Origin: Mycobacterium colombiense
GTDB taxonomy: Bacteria > Actinomycetota > Actinomycetes > Mycobacteriales > Mycobacteriaceae
Assembly: GCF_001672755.1 (NCBI RefSeq)
Contig: NZ_LZKI01000052.1
Span: 1 to 64,000 of the forward strand
Length of the DNA stretch: 64,000 nucleotides
Reading direction: 5' to 3'
Below the pieces are notes generated by a model. It made no database searches. It worked only from the letters and a program-made list of their open reading frames with translations, and was not told the DNA's origin. Both the position numbers and the translations under genes were made by a program. This document shows positions 54,171 to 62,642 of this stretch, piece after piece. Position 1 is the stretch's first letter. Each line of letters opens with the position of its first letter.

Positions 54171-54654
54171 GGTGGTTCTTCGTCAGGCGCGCGATCTCGG
54201 TGCCCCAGACCGACTGCGCACCGGCGTCGCCCACGCGGTAGATCTGGACCATCGACGCGATCCCCACCGCCAGCACCACAATCGCGACGAGTATCCGGGT
54301 GGCGACGCGGCCCTTGTCGGACCGGCGTTCGATCACCCGCACGACGACCAGCACGACGGCGGCGACCAGCAGCGCGGCGGAGAAGTAGGTCATCAGGCCG
54401 CCGCGCTCAGCATGTTCGCGCAGGATCGGGCTCGGATTCGTTCTCAGGCCGTAGAGCCATCCGCCGGCGTTGATGGTGATGGGCGTCAACACCATGGTGA
54501 CCACGGCCAGCGCCAGCGTGAGCCACATCAACTGCCCGCGCCGCGCCGCGGGCCATAACCCGCAGGCGATCTCCAGCAGGGCGGTGAGCGGCACCAGCAC
54601 CAACACGAAATGCAGCAGGAGTGCGTGCGCCGGCATGCCGTTGATGACGTTCAT
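54163..54654 (-). CDS. DUF2231 membrane protein
   Basis: This 163-residue protein has four hydrophobic helices: LLLHFVLVLVPLTALLEIA, LMWLTLALAVVTMVLTP, LMTYFSAALLVAAVVLVVV and RILVAIVVLAVGIASMVQIY. GMPAHALLLHFVLV is the start of the DUF2231 family, and GLYGLRTNPSP-like sequence and HAERGG lie between helices. His14 near the first helix and His81 (HAERGG) are candidate metal or haem ligands. It follows the lipoprotein gene by 29 bases and may be co-transcribed with it. Function unknown. Confidence 0.8.
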   Translation of the reverse strand: MNVINGMPAHALLLHFVLVLVPLTALLEIACGLWPAARRGQLMWLTLALAVVTMVLTPITINAGGWLYGLRTNPSPILREHAERGGLMTYFSAALLVAAVVLVVVRVIERRSDKGRVATRILVAIVVLAVGIASMVQIYRVGDAGAQSVWGTEIARLTKNHQG

Positions 54655-54683
54655 GGCGTCCCCCGATGGTGGTGGGGCAGCGG

Positions 54684-55307
54684 CTAGCTGCCGAGCCCCT
54701 TCTTGATGGCCGCATCCTGCTTCTGGCCGACGTCATTGACGAATTCCGGCGGGGCCAGCGTGTCGGTCGGGCCGTCGAACTCCAGCGTGGCGAGCGCCTT
54801 GCCCTCGGTGAAGAGCAGGAGGACCACGCCCTTGCTGCGGTCCGGGGTGTTGCCCATCAACATCGTTCCGCCGCTGCCGATGTTCGACGGTTGCGTAGAC
54901 GGATCTTTGATCATGCCGCCCTGTTGCCCCTTCGCGGCGTTCAACGCGTTCGTGGCGGAGTCGGGGTCGTCGTAGACCTGGATGGTCACCTTGATCGCGT
55001 GGCTACCGTCGTCGTCCTTGAAGGTGGTCGCTACGCCCGGCTGGCCGTTGGGGTTGCCGGTCGGAGGCGAGGCGGTGAAGGGGACCGGGGCGTTGATGTC
55101 ACTGGGCTGGATGAGCAACTTGTCGTACTCGTTGGGCTGGGCCGGCGCCGATGACGCCGGTGCCGAGCCGGGGCTGCTGGGGGCCGAGGTTGCCGAGGTG
55201 GACTTCGACGGCGACGGCTGCGGCTTGTTGCTCCCACAGCCGGTCATCGATACCGCCAGTGCCGTCGTCACGGCGACACCCGCGATCACCGTTCCTGACA
55301 TCCTCAT
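54684..55307 (-). CDS. Exported lipoprotein, LpqN/LpqT-like type
   Basis: This 207-residue protein has a canonical lipoprotein signal MRMSGTVIAGVAVTTALAVSMTGCGS, in which Cys24 would be lipidated. A Ser/Pro/Thr linker follows, then a globular domain that includes LLIQPSDINAPVPFTASPPTG, VTIQVYDDPDSATNALNAAKGQQ and GVVLLLFTEGKALATLEFDGP. The composition and late SDINAPVPFTAS phrase resemble small mycobacterial lipoproteins of unknown function (MK35-type); this is only a resemblance. ATG 55307 is preceded by GGGAGCTGG. It lies downstream of the SigF-like gene. Confidence 0.78.
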   Translation of the reverse strand: MRMSGTVIAGVAVTTALAVSMTGCGSNKPQPSPSKSTSATSAPSSPGSAPASSAPAQPNEYDKLLIQPSDINAPVPFTASPPTGNPNGQPGVATTFKDDDGSHAIKVTIQVYDDPDSATNALNAAKGQQGGMIKDPSTQPSNIGSGGTMLMGNTPDRSKGVVLLLFTEGKALATLEFDGPTDTLAPPEFVNDVGQKQDAAIKKGLGS

Positions 55308-55420
55308 CGCATCCAGCTCCCTTCCAGGCCTTCCTGGCGATAAAGTCGGATTCCTTCGATCGCACAGTACAGGGCTGCGCGGCAGGGTATGCCGCGCAGC
55401 GTCCTGGGGGAACTGGCCTG

Positions 55421-56230
55421 CTACTCGAGTTGATCGCGCAGGCTGCTCAGCGTGTTTGCCAGAATGCGGGATACCTGCATCTGTGACACGCCGATCCGCT
55501 CCGCGATCTGGCTTTGCGTCATGGATTCGAAGAACCGCATGCGCAGTACCTCGCGTTCACGCTGCGGCAGGGTGGCAACCAGCACCCGCAGCGCTTCCCG
55601 ATTGGTGATGTGCTCGATCTGTGGATCGATGTCGCCGACCGAGTCGGCCACCGAGCGCGGCGTTCCCGAACTGTCGGCGCCCAGCGGTGCATCCAGGGAG
55701 TCGAGCCGATAGGCGTCGCCCGCGACGAGGCATTCGACGATCTCCTCGCGCGGCACCTCGAGCACCTGAGACAGCTCGCCCGCGGTGGGCGCGCGCCCGA
55801 GCTGCTGGGACAGGTCCGCGGTGGTCCTGCTGATCTGCACGTGCAGCTCGCGCAACCGGCGTGGGACGCGCATTCCCCAGCTGTAGTCGCGGAAGTAGCG
55901 CCGGACCTCGCCCATCATGGTGGGCACGGCGAACCCGATGAAGCTGGGCCCCTTCGCGGGGTCGAATCGGTTGACGGCGTTCATCAGCCCCAGCCGCGCG
56001 ACCTGAATCAGGTCGTCGAGACCCTCGCCCCGGCGGGCGAAGTGACTGGCCACGTGGTCCGCCAGCGGCAGGCACCGAGAAACGATGCGTTCGCGCTGGT
56101 GCGCGTACTCGTGCGATTCGGCGGGCAACTGGTGCAGCGCCAGAAACATTTGGACCACATCGTCGTATGAATCGTCGGTCTTGGTGGTAGGTGGTGGAGC
56201 GGGTCGGGTCGCAGAAATCACATTGGTCAT
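55421..56230 (-). CDS. SigB/SigF/SigG-family RNA polymerase sigma factor (SigF-like)
   Basis: This 269-residue group 3 sigma factor has region 2 RCLPLADHVASHFARRGEGL, then DDLIQVARLGLMNAVNRFDP and SFIGFAVPTMMGEVRRYFRD. Region 3 is SQQLGRAPTAGELSQVLEV. Region 4 is LPQREREVLRMRFFESMTQS followed by QIAERIGVSQMQVSRILANTL. The wording is close to mycobacterial SigF, but neither side shows an anti-sigma factor (RsbW/UsfX) gene, so it is probably a paralogue. ATG 56230 is preferred over starts that add a poorly conserved N-terminal extension. Next downstream are the lipoprotein and DUF2231 genes. Confidence 0.9.
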   Translation of the reverse strand: MTNVISATRPAPPPTTKTDDSYDDVVQMFLALHQLPAESHEYAHQRERIVSRCLPLADHVASHFARRGEGLDDLIQVARLGLMNAVNRFDPAKGPSFIGFAVPTMMGEVRRYFRDYSWGMRVPRRLRELHVQISRTTADLSQQLGRAPTAGELSQVLEVPREEIVECLVAGDAYRLDSLDAPLGADSSGTPRSVADSVGDIDPQIEHITNREALRVLVATLPQREREVLRMRFFESMTQSQIAERIGVSQMQVSRILANTLSSLRDQLE

Positions 56231-57078
56231 CGGCCTGCGCACCCCGCGTTCACTCGAAAAATCGTGTAAACGGTTGCGCGAAAATAAGTTTGCATACTGA
56301 CTCTCTTCCTGAGTCGTGTGCAATGGGCGGTCGCAGCTCTGCGCACATCTCGCCCCCACTGCATCTCAATCCGCCGGACGGGTCGTTAACCCACGCACGA
56401 AGGAGCGGGGAGATGACTGGGGCTGGTTCGCCGGAGCCATACCAAGCTCAGTAGCCGTGCGGCTGCTGGACCGCTTTTAGCTAAACGGCGACGCGTCCAT
56501 AACGGACTTCATTGGAGACTATACGCCCCTTCGCCTAGCCCGGCGATCGCTTGGGGGAGTGAATTCATATGAATTCTGAACAATTTCCACGGTGTACCAC
56601 AAAGGCGTCCGCAAGCCGCCGGTGCGAAGCCGACGGCTTCCTTGAGAGCGGATGCACCATCGGCGAGCTGCGGCGTTGTCGGCCTTGGCCACCCTGCCGA
56701 CGAGACGCCCGCGCCATCGGCAAACAAATTCCACCGGGTTGGTGCTACTTCTTGATGGTGGTGATTTATTCAGCGGTGCCACCAGGACAACCGCCGAGCC
56801 GCCGGGCAGACCGTCGAAGTCGGCCGCAGCGTGATCACGGCAGCGGGACGCCAGCACCAACCTCCTCCGGACATCGAGGCCGGCCGGGGCTTCCTCGCAG
56901 CATCCAGCGCGCCATGGGCCGGGAAATGTCGGCTTCCGTTCTCATTTCCGACGCGGCTGGGTACTGTTCGCCTGGTGTTCGTCACACCGATCGGTCGCCA
57001 GGGTTCCATTCGACTGCGAGAGCGATTCGCGCGCAACGCATTACGTGAGGATCGGCGGGGCGGCCGACGGAGCGGGCG
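56231..57078. other. 848-bp stretch without a convincing gene
   Basis: The region between the SigF-like gene and the SDR gene has several open frames on both strands (for example 56569-57048 plus and 56519-56860 minus). They lack homology-like motifs, hydrophobic order or ribosome-binding sites, and their amino-acid composition is that of random GC-rich frames. It includes the AT-richer leader of the sigma gene and a 16-bp palindrome at 56561-56576. A degraded gene or an untranslated RNA is possible, but I see no positive evidence for either. Confidence 0.5.
56561..56576. promoter_or_regulatory. 16-bp palindrome GAATTCATATGAATTC
   Basis: A perfect 16-bp palindrome made only of A/T-rich halves lies in a GC-rich genome, about 330 bp upstream of the SigF-like start. 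It lies in the long gene-poor stretch and could be an operator for a dimeric regulator. Confidence 0.4.
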
Positions 57079-57966
57079 ATGAGCGGCACCGAGGCTGCGC
57101 TGGATGGGCACGGAGTGGTGGTGTCGGGCGGCAGTCGCGGCATCGGGCGAGCGGTCGCAGAGCTGCTGGGCAGCCTGGGCGCCGGTGTGGTCGTCAACGG
57201 GCGCGACGAACACGCCGTGGAAGAAACAGTCGCGGCGATCACGGCGTCGGGCGGGCGAGCCACCGCGGTGGTCGGAGCCGCCGACGACGAGCGCGTCGCC
57301 CGATCGCTCGTCGACGAATGCCTCAGCGCGTTCGGACGGCTGGACACCCTGATCAATTGCGCCGGCATCGCCGAACCCCGGGGTTCGTCGATCCTGACGA
57401 TCACTGCGGACGAGTTCGACCGGCTGATCAGTGGCCACCTCGGCACGGCCTTCCACACCTGCCGGGCGGCCGCCCCGGTGCTGGCCGAGCAGGGGCACGG
57501 AGCCATCGTCAACACCAGTTCGGTCGCGTATCTGGGTGACTACGGCGGGACGGGATATCCGGCCGGCAAGGGCGCCGTCAACGGCCTGACGATGGCCATC
57601 GCCGCCGAACTGAAGCCCTACCGGGTGCGGGCCAACGTGGTGTGCCCGGGCGCCCGGACGCGCCTGTCGACCGGAGCCGAATACGAACAACACATCGAAG
57701 ACCTGCACCGCCGTGGGCTGCTCGACGAGATGACCATGCGGGCGTCGCTCGACAGCGCTCCGCCCGAGTTCGTCGCACCGGTCTACGCCTATCTCGCCGG
57801 CGATTTATCGCGTGACGTGACGGGCCAAATCCTCGTTGCAGCAGGCGGTTTCGTCGGCAGTTTCGACCGCCAGACCCCGCGGCTGCTGGGTTACCGTGAC
57901 CACCACCAGGCCGGGCCGTGGTCGGTGCGCGACGTGCACACCATGGTCGCTGGCGCGACCGAATGA
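57079..57966 (+). CDS. SDR family oxidoreductase
   Basis: This 295-residue SDR has VVVSGGSRGIGRAVAELLGS, LINCAGIAEPRG, IVNTSSVAYLGDYGGTGYPAGKGAV (catalytic Ser, Tyr and Lys in Y-P-A-G-K) and ANVVCPGARTRLSTG. The C-terminal extension with FVGSFDRQTPRLLGYRDHHQ is longer than usual and suggests a subfamily of enoyl-CoA or steroid-type SDRs. ATG 57079 follows GGAGCGG. It is convergent with the cutinase. Substrate unknown. Confidence 0.86.
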   Translation: MSGTEAALDGHGVVVSGGSRGIGRAVAELLGSLGAGVVVNGRDEHAVEETVAAITASGGRATAVVGAADDERVARSLVDECLSAFGRLDTLINCAGIAEPRGSSILTITADEFDRLISGHLGTAFHTCRAAAPVLAEQGHGAIVNTSSVAYLGDYGGTGYPAGKGAVNGLTMAIAAELKPYRVRANVVCPGARTRLSTGAEYEQHIEDLHRRGLLDEMTMRASLDSAPPEFVAPVYAYLAGDLSRDVTGQILVAAGGFVGSFDRQTPRLLGYRDHHQAGPWSVRDVHTMVAGATE

Positions 57967-57989
57967 CGGGAAGCCCCGACCCGCGCGCC

Positions 57990-58661
57990 CTACGAGAGCC
58001 GGATGGCGGCGAAATCGGCCGCCTGGTCGACCATCCCGGCCTCGACGTATTGCCGGTGCGCGGCGGGGTTGCCCGCGCCGGAACAAACCGGGTCGCCGGG
58101 GACACACAACTCGAGCGTTTTTGCCGAATACAGCGGCCCGATGTTGACCGGCGGCTGGTTGATGATGCTCATGAACTGACTCGACGGCTTGCCGAACAGC
58201 GCCACCGCGGCCACGTGGTTGGCCACTTCTGCCGGCATCGGCTGTAGCGCCTGCACCAGGTGCACGCCGTCCGGCACAGCGCTTTCGGTGACGAAGCCCA
58301 TCACCGCGGCGCCCTGCGAGTAGCCACCCAGCACCATCTTGGTGCGGGGGCAATTCGCCGCCATCTGTTCGACGTGACTGCCGGCGTCGCTGATGCCGTC
58401 GGCGGCCGTGGGGAAGTCGGTGGTGGCCGGATAGTTGACCGGATACACGCCGACCGACCTACCGCCGACGTGTGAGCGCAAGGTGTCGACGAAGTTCTGG
58501 CCGATGCGGCCGACACCGGGCGGCTCGGTGGTGCCTCGGGCGAACACCACCTCGACGTCGGGGCATGGATCCGCGGACGCCGCCGTGGCCGGGCCGCCGA
58601 GCAGAGCCCAAATCGGCGACAGCACAGCACAAGTCAACACAGCGAGGGGATGTGCCTGCAT
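57990..58661 (-). CDS. Secreted cutinase-family serine esterase
   Basis: This 223-residue protein has a Sec signal peptide (hydrophobic to residue about 24, cleavage near ATAASA/DPCP, residue 30). Cys33 opens the mature chain. CPDVEVVFARGTTEPPG is the cutinase signature, followed by LGGYSQGAAV (Ser115). CVPGDPVC supplies the catalytic Asp loop with a disulfide pair, and AHRQY carries the His. Mycobacterial cutinase-like proteins (Culp) are secreted esterases or phospholipases acting on lipids. ATG 58661 is preferred over the longer frame. Single gene. Confidence 0.9.
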   Translation of the reverse strand: MQAHPLAVLTCAVLSPIWALLGGPATAASADPCPDVEVVFARGTTEPPGVGRIGQNFVDTLRSHVGGRSVGVYPVNYPATTDFPTAADGISDAGSHVEQMAANCPRTKMVLGGYSQGAAVMGFVTESAVPDGVHLVQALQPMPAEVANHVAAVALFGKPSSQFMSIINQPPVNIGPLYSAKTLELCVPGDPVCSGAGNPAAHRQYVEAGMVDQAADFAAIRLS

Positions 58662-58768
58662 AGCGCGATCCTGCCACAGGACGCTCGCAAGCGCGCGCTG
58701 AGCGGTCGGCCGGCACCGCGGATGTGACGAGGGCCTCCAAATCAGAGATTCGCGTCGACGGGCGGCCG

Positions 58769-59236
58769 CTAACCCTGGGCGTGCCCCTGCCGCTTCGCGC
58801 GGAACGCGGACCGGGCGGCGTGCAGCGCGCCGCGGAACGTGTAGGCGGCGGCCACCACGCACAGCAAGATCAACACGACGAACATCGGCAGCCAGTTGTC
58901 CCGGCTGTGACTGACATTCCACCAAACGATCGTGAAGAGCACGGCACAGAGCAGCAGGACCCCGTCTCGCCAGTTGCCGTGGTAGGACAGCGCGGCCCGG
59001 CGTAACACTCGGCTGCGGTCCGCCGCATCGATCAGGTCGTCCACACGACCCTCGATGCTGCGCCGCAGTTCGGCGCGCCTGTCGACATCTTCGAGGGGGA
59101 GTCGGTCGAGTAGGTCCATGTCCTGCTTGATCGCTTCCCGGTAATCGGGCCCCCGGAATTGCCCCGCCGCAACCGCGAGCAGCGCGCCACCGAAGATGGG
59201 CGCGCTGTTCAGCGCGAGCTGTGCCAAACCCACCAC
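58769..59236 (-). CDS. Small membrane protein with two C-terminal helices
   Basis: This 155-residue product begins VVGLAQLALNSAPIFGGALL, a hydrophobic opening segment. A soluble helical region (DLLDRLPLEDVDRRAELRRSIEG) follows, then two strong helices near the C-terminus: GVLLLCAVLFTIVWWNV and WLPMFVVLILLCVVAAAYTF. I do not recognise a family. GTG 59236 is chosen because GGAGGCCCCC precedes it; GTG 59233 is also possible. It lies in the same orientation as the TetR gene upstream (59355), 118 bp away, and shares a short motif with the region in front of that gene. Confidence 0.62.
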   Translation of the reverse strand: MVGLAQLALNSAPIFGGALLAVAAGQFRGPDYREAIKQDMDLLDRLPLEDVDRRAELRRSIEGRVDDLIDAADRSRVLRRAALSYHGNWRDGVLLLCAVLFTIVWWNVSHSRDNWLPMFVVLILLCVVAAAYTFRGALHAARSAFRAKRQGHAQG

Positions 59237-59318
59237 GTGGGGGCCTCCTTCGATCGGCGGACAACGCCGACGCGTTGCAGACTCGCGCATCGCTCGCGCG
59301 ACGGGACATAACGGCAAA

Positions 59319-59330
59319 TATGTATGGTCA
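59319..59330. promoter_or_regulatory. Possible shared promoter/operator element, copy 1
   Basis: TATGTATGGTCA lies in the 118-bp gap upstream of the small membrane protein gene. It differs at one position from TATGTATGATCA at 60153-60164, between the TetR gene and the amidohydrolase gene. The two may be operators of the intervening TetR or merely similar -10 regions. Confidence 0.35.
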
Positions 59331-59354
59331 AGATCGCCGCCTCCGCCCGGCCGG

Positions 59355-60026
59355 TCAGGAGGCTCTCGACGAGCGCCGTCGCGTTCGCGGCGGCTCCGCG
59401 GCGCCCAGTGCGTCCATGGCCCGAACCATCTGCGGGTAGGCGATCGCCGGCCCGATCCAGCGGGTGAGGTAGCGCCGGAGATCGGCACCGCTGCGTGGCG
59501 GCCGTCCCGGGTCGGTCAGGAAGGAATGGAGAACCCGCAGCGAGAATTCGTTCAGCTCTTCCAGGCCGGCTTCATCGAAACCGTGCTGCTCCCAGTCGAT
59601 GTCGTAGCGATGGAGCATCGAACGGCCGAAGGCCAGGGCGGTATCGGAGATGATTGAAACCTTCTGGGCGCCGCGGTGGCGCTGGCTGAGCACGAACTCG
59701 ACCTGGTTGTCCGCGGCCAGCTCCTCGACGGCAAAAGCCATTCCTTCGGTGATGGCCACCACCGGGTCGGTGACGCCCTCCAGGTGGGCCGCCATGCGAT
59801 CCAGGAAGCCGTCGGCCGACCGCATCGCGGACGCCACCAACAAGGCCTGCGTTCCGGGGAAGTATCGGTAGACGGTCTGCCGGGTCACCCCCAGCGCCCG
59901 CGCCACGTCCGCGATTCGCATCGCCGAGCCACGTTCGTCGATGATCTTGTCGGCGGCGTCGAGGATGCGCTCGATCGCCTCCGCATCGGACGCCGGCGTG
60001 TTTCCTGCCCAACCGTGACTGCGCAT
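59355..60026 (-). CDS. TetR-family transcriptional regulator
   Basis: This 223-residue regulator has the HTH AIERILDAADKIIDERGSAM, then RIADVARALGVTRQTVYRYF and PGTQALLVASA, followed by a helical ligand domain to about residue 205 and a basic Arg/Ser tail. ATG 60026. It is divergent from the D-aminoacylase-like gene and probably controls it; the gap holds an ATGCGCAT palindrome and a repeat of the element found near 59319. Ligand unknown. Confidence 0.87.
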   Translation of the reverse strand: MRSHGWAGNTPASDAEAIERILDAADKIIDERGSAMRIADVARALGVTRQTVYRYFPGTQALLVASAMRSADGFLDRMAAHLEGVTDPVVAITEGMAFAVEELAADNQVEFVLSQRHRGAQKVSIISDTALAFGRSMLHRYDIDWEQHGFDEAGLEELNEFSLRVLHSFLTDPGRPPRSGADLRRYLTRWIGPAIAYPQMVRAMDALGAAEPPRTRRRSSRAS

Positions 60027-60144
60027 GATTAACGGGCGGCAAACCCGTGGCCGGTGAACCCCACAGCTGGATCATAACGTCTGTCGCGACGCCATCGTTG
60101 CTGGCTAACCGCCGAGTCGTGCGCCGGTAGCGCGGCAGGACAAT

Positions 60145-60164
60145 ATGCGCATTATGTATGATCA
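60145..60164. promoter_or_regulatory. Candidate operator in the divergent TetR/amidohydrolase gap
   Basis: ATGCGCAT at 60145-60152 is a perfect palindrome immediately followed by TATGTATGATCA (60153-60164). The position, between the divergent starts at 60026 and 60207, is where an operator controlling both genes would lie. Confidence 0.45.
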
Positions 60165-60206
60165 CTGCGGATCCGGAGGGCTCCGGCGCGACAGAGAGGC
60201 CGACCG

Positions 60207-61973
60207 ATGCAGTACGACACCGTGATCACCAACGGCCGCTGGTTCGACGGGACGGGCGGGCCGTCGGCTCTGCGGGACATCGGCGTGCGCGACGGCCGCG
60301 TGGTCACCATCGCCAAGGGACCACTCGACACGGCCGGGGCCCGGGTCATCGATGCGACAGGTCAGTGGGTGATTCCCGGCATCATCGACATCCACACCCA
60401 CTACGACATCGAAACACTCTGTGAGCCAACGCTTTCCGAATCGCTGCGGCATGGCGTGACGACGGTGATGCTGGGCTCCTGCTCGCTGTCCACCGTGTAC
60501 CTGGACAACGTCGACGCGGGCGACATCTTCGGCCGCGTCGAGGCCATTCCGCGGCGCTACGTCATCGAACAGCTCAACGAAGCCCGGTCATGGAACAGCC
60601 CCAAGGAATATGTGGCCGCGCTCGAGCAGCTGAACCTCGGCCCCAACATCGCGGCGTTCATCGGGCACTCCGACATGCGCGCCGCGACCATGGGCCTGGA
60701 CCGGGCGACCCGCAAGGACACTCGCCCGTCGGCGGCCGAACTGGCGCGGATGGAGTCGATGCTCGAAGAGGCGCTCGACGAAGGCTTCGTCGGGCTGTCC
60801 TCGCAGCAACTGCTGTTCGACAAACTCGACGGCGAGGTCTGCCGGTCGCGCACCCTGCCGTCGACCTATGCGAAGCCGCGTGAACTCCGGCGCTTGAACG
60901 CGATCCTGCGGCGGCGCAACAAGATCCTGCAGTCGGGCCCCGACATCAAGAACCCGCTGTCGATCGTCTCCCAGCTGGCCACCTCGCTCGGCGTCGGCCG
61001 CCGGCGGTTGAAGACCAGCCTGCTGTCGGCCGCCGACGTGAAGTCCCTGCCGCCGGTCATCTATCTGATGGACTGGCTCGCGCGGATGGTCAACGCGCTC
61101 GGCGCGGATTTCCGCTGGCAGCACCTGCCGGTGCCGTTCGAGGTCTACGCCGACGGGATCTCGCTGGTGATCTTCGAGGAGTTCGGCTCCGGCGCCGCGG
61201 CGCTGCACCTGCAGGACGAGATCACCCGCAACGAGCTGATGCGCGACGAGGGCTACCGTCGTCAGTTCCGCAAGGATTATGACCAGAAGTACGGACCCCG
61301 AGTGTGGCACCGCGACTTCTTCGATGCCGACATCGTGGCGTGCCCCGACGAATCGGTGGTCGGCAAATCCTTCGGTCGGGTGGGTCTGGACCGCGGCGGC
61401 CTGCATCCGGTCGACGCGTTCCTCGACCTGGTGCTCGAGCACGGCGAAAAGCTGCGCTGGCGCACCACGATCTCCAACCACCGGCCCGAATTGCTCAAGA
61501 AGCTCGCGCAGAGCCCAGGCGTTCAGATGGGTTTCTCGGACGCGGGCGCGCACCTGCGCAACATGGCGTTCTACAACTCGGGCCTGCGCCTGCTGCGCCA
61601 CGTGCGCGACGCCGAGAAGCAGGGCAGGCCGTTCATGTCGATGGAGCACGCCGTGCACCGGCTGACCGGTGAACTCGGTGCGTGGTACGAGATCGACGCC
61701 GGCACGCTGCGTGAAGGCGACCGCGCCGACATCGTCATCATCAATCCGGACAAGCTCGACGAGTCACTCGAGCGGTACGCCGAGCATCCGGTCGAGTCCT
61801 ACGGCGGGCTGTCGCGGATGGTGAACCGCAACGACGAAACGGTCACGGCGGTCCTGGTCTCCGGGAAACTCGCCTTCAGCTCGGGCGAGGCCTCGCCCGA
61901 GCTGGGCGAGCAGCGTTTCGGCGAATTCCTCCGGGCCGGCAGCTCGGCACGAAAGCTGGCTTACACCGGATAA
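60207..61973 (+). CDS. D-aminoacylase-like amidohydrolase (amidohydrolase_3)
   Basis: This 588-residue metal-dependent amidohydrolase has GIIDIHTHYD (His63 and His65), MLGSCSLS (Cys92 where D-aminoacylases have a GNCG metal Cys), FIGHSDMR and MGFSDAGAHLRN (catalytic Asp). The C-terminal composite beta domain includes GTLREGDRADIVIINPDKL. It probably hydrolyses an N-acyl or cyclic amide; mycobacteria carry several such proteins annotated as D-amino acid aminohydrolases. ATG 60207 follows AGAGAGG. Divergent from the TetR gene; substrate unknown. Confidence 0.87.
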   Translation: MQYDTVITNGRWFDGTGGPSALRDIGVRDGRVVTIAKGPLDTAGARVIDATGQWVIPGIIDIHTHYDIETLCEPTLSESLRHGVTTVMLGSCSLSTVYLDNVDAGDIFGRVEAIPRRYVIEQLNEARSWNSPKEYVAALEQLNLGPNIAAFIGHSDMRAATMGLDRATRKDTRPSAAELARMESMLEEALDEGFVGLSSQQLLFDKLDGEVCRSRTLPSTYAKPRELRRLNAILRRRNKILQSGPDIKNPLSIVSQLATSLGVGRRRLKTSLLSAADVKSLPPVIYLMDWLARMVNALGADFRWQHLPVPFEVYADGISLVIFEEFGSGAAALHLQDEITRNELMRDEGYRRQFRKDYDQKYGPRVWHRDFFDADIVACPDESVVGKSFGRVGLDRGGLHPVDAFLDLVLEHGEKLRWRTTISNHRPELLKKLAQSPGVQMGFSDAGAHLRNMAFYNSGLRLLRHVRDAEKQGRPFMSMEHAVHRLTGELGAWYEIDAGTLREGDRADIVIINPDKLDESLERYAEHPVESYGGLSRMVNRNDETVTAVLVSGKLAFSSGEASPELGEQRFGEFLRAGSSARKLAYTG

Positions 61974-62021
61974 CCGCGTTTATTGCTAGCGGCGTTTATT
62001 GCTGGCGGCATTTATTGCGTT
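61974..62021. repeat. Tandem repeat, three 16-bp copies
   Basis: Three successive 16-bp units read CCGCGTTTATTGCTAG, CGGCGTTTATTGCTGG and CGGCATTTATTGCGTT. The core GTTTATTGC (ATTTATTGC in the third) is AT-rich and out of character for the genome. It begins directly after the amidohydrolase stop and lies in the 63-bp gap between convergent genes, so it is not coding. A candidate for copy-number variation between strains. Confidence 0.7.
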
Positions 62022-62036
62022 GGGACACAGCGGTTT

Positions 62037-62642
62037 TCATGCCACCGATGCGCCCAGGATGAGGTTGACGGCCTCGTCGAGCTGTCCGGAGATCTCGGCG
62101 AAGCTGACGAACCGGGCGGTCATCAGCGCGCCGGAAAAGGTCATCTGCAGCGTGGATTTCACGGATCGGGGCCAACCCGGACCGAGCGCGGCCCCGATCC
62201 TTTTGGACACTTCTTCGCCGATCTGTTCCCGAAGCGGCGCGACCGCCGGATCGTCGGCCATCAGGGCGGCGCCGCAGGCGGCGGTGAGCTCCGGCTCATC
62301 GGCGACCACGACCGCCATGTCCCGAAGGGTCGCGCTGACCCGGGTCTTCGTGGTGTCGTTGACGTCGGTATGCAGCGGCAGGTCGCGCAGGAAGCGCAGG
62401 TAGACCGCCGCGACCAGCGCGCTTTTCGAGGGAAAGTAGGTGTAGGCGCTGGCCGGCGACACCCCGGCGCGAGTCGCCACCGCGCGCATCGTCAGATTCG
62501 CGTACGAGGATTCCCGCAGCTCCGCCAGCCCGGCATCGAGGACCTTACGAATGGTCTGCCCGGGCCGACGATCCGACCGGCGGGCCGCGCCGGCAGCCGC
62601 CGATTTCCCGGCGACGACCGGGAACGATGCATCTCTAGACAC
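62037..62642 (-). CDS. TetR-family transcriptional regulator
   Basis: This roughly 201-residue regulator has the HTH TIRKVLDAGLAELRESSYAN, then LTMRAVATRAGVSPASAYTY and FPSKSALVAAVYLRF, followed by a helical ligand domain. I place the start at GTG 62642 because an inverted repeat overlaps that codon and the extra N-terminal part of a longer form (ATG 62687 or 62717) is low-complexity. The divergent methyltransferase gene and a perfect 12-bp palindrome lie 90-100 bases away. Likely autoregulated. Ligand unknown. Confidence 0.83.
   Translation of the reverse strand: MSRDASFPVVAGKSAAAGAARRSDRRPGQTIRKVLDAGLAELRESSYANLTMRAVATRAGVSPASAYTYFPSKSALVAAVYLRFLRDLPLHTDVNDTTKTRVSATLRDMAVVVADEPELTAACGAALMADDPAVAPLREQIGEEVSKRIGAALGPGWPRSVKSTLQMTFSGALMTARFVSFAEISGQLDEAVNLILGASVA

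Noticed and set aside
56569..57048. A plus-strand frame starting at an ATG inside the palindrome
   Set aside because: No ribosome-binding site, no recognisable motif and a random-looking composition. The minus-strand alternative at 56519-56860 is equally unconvincing.
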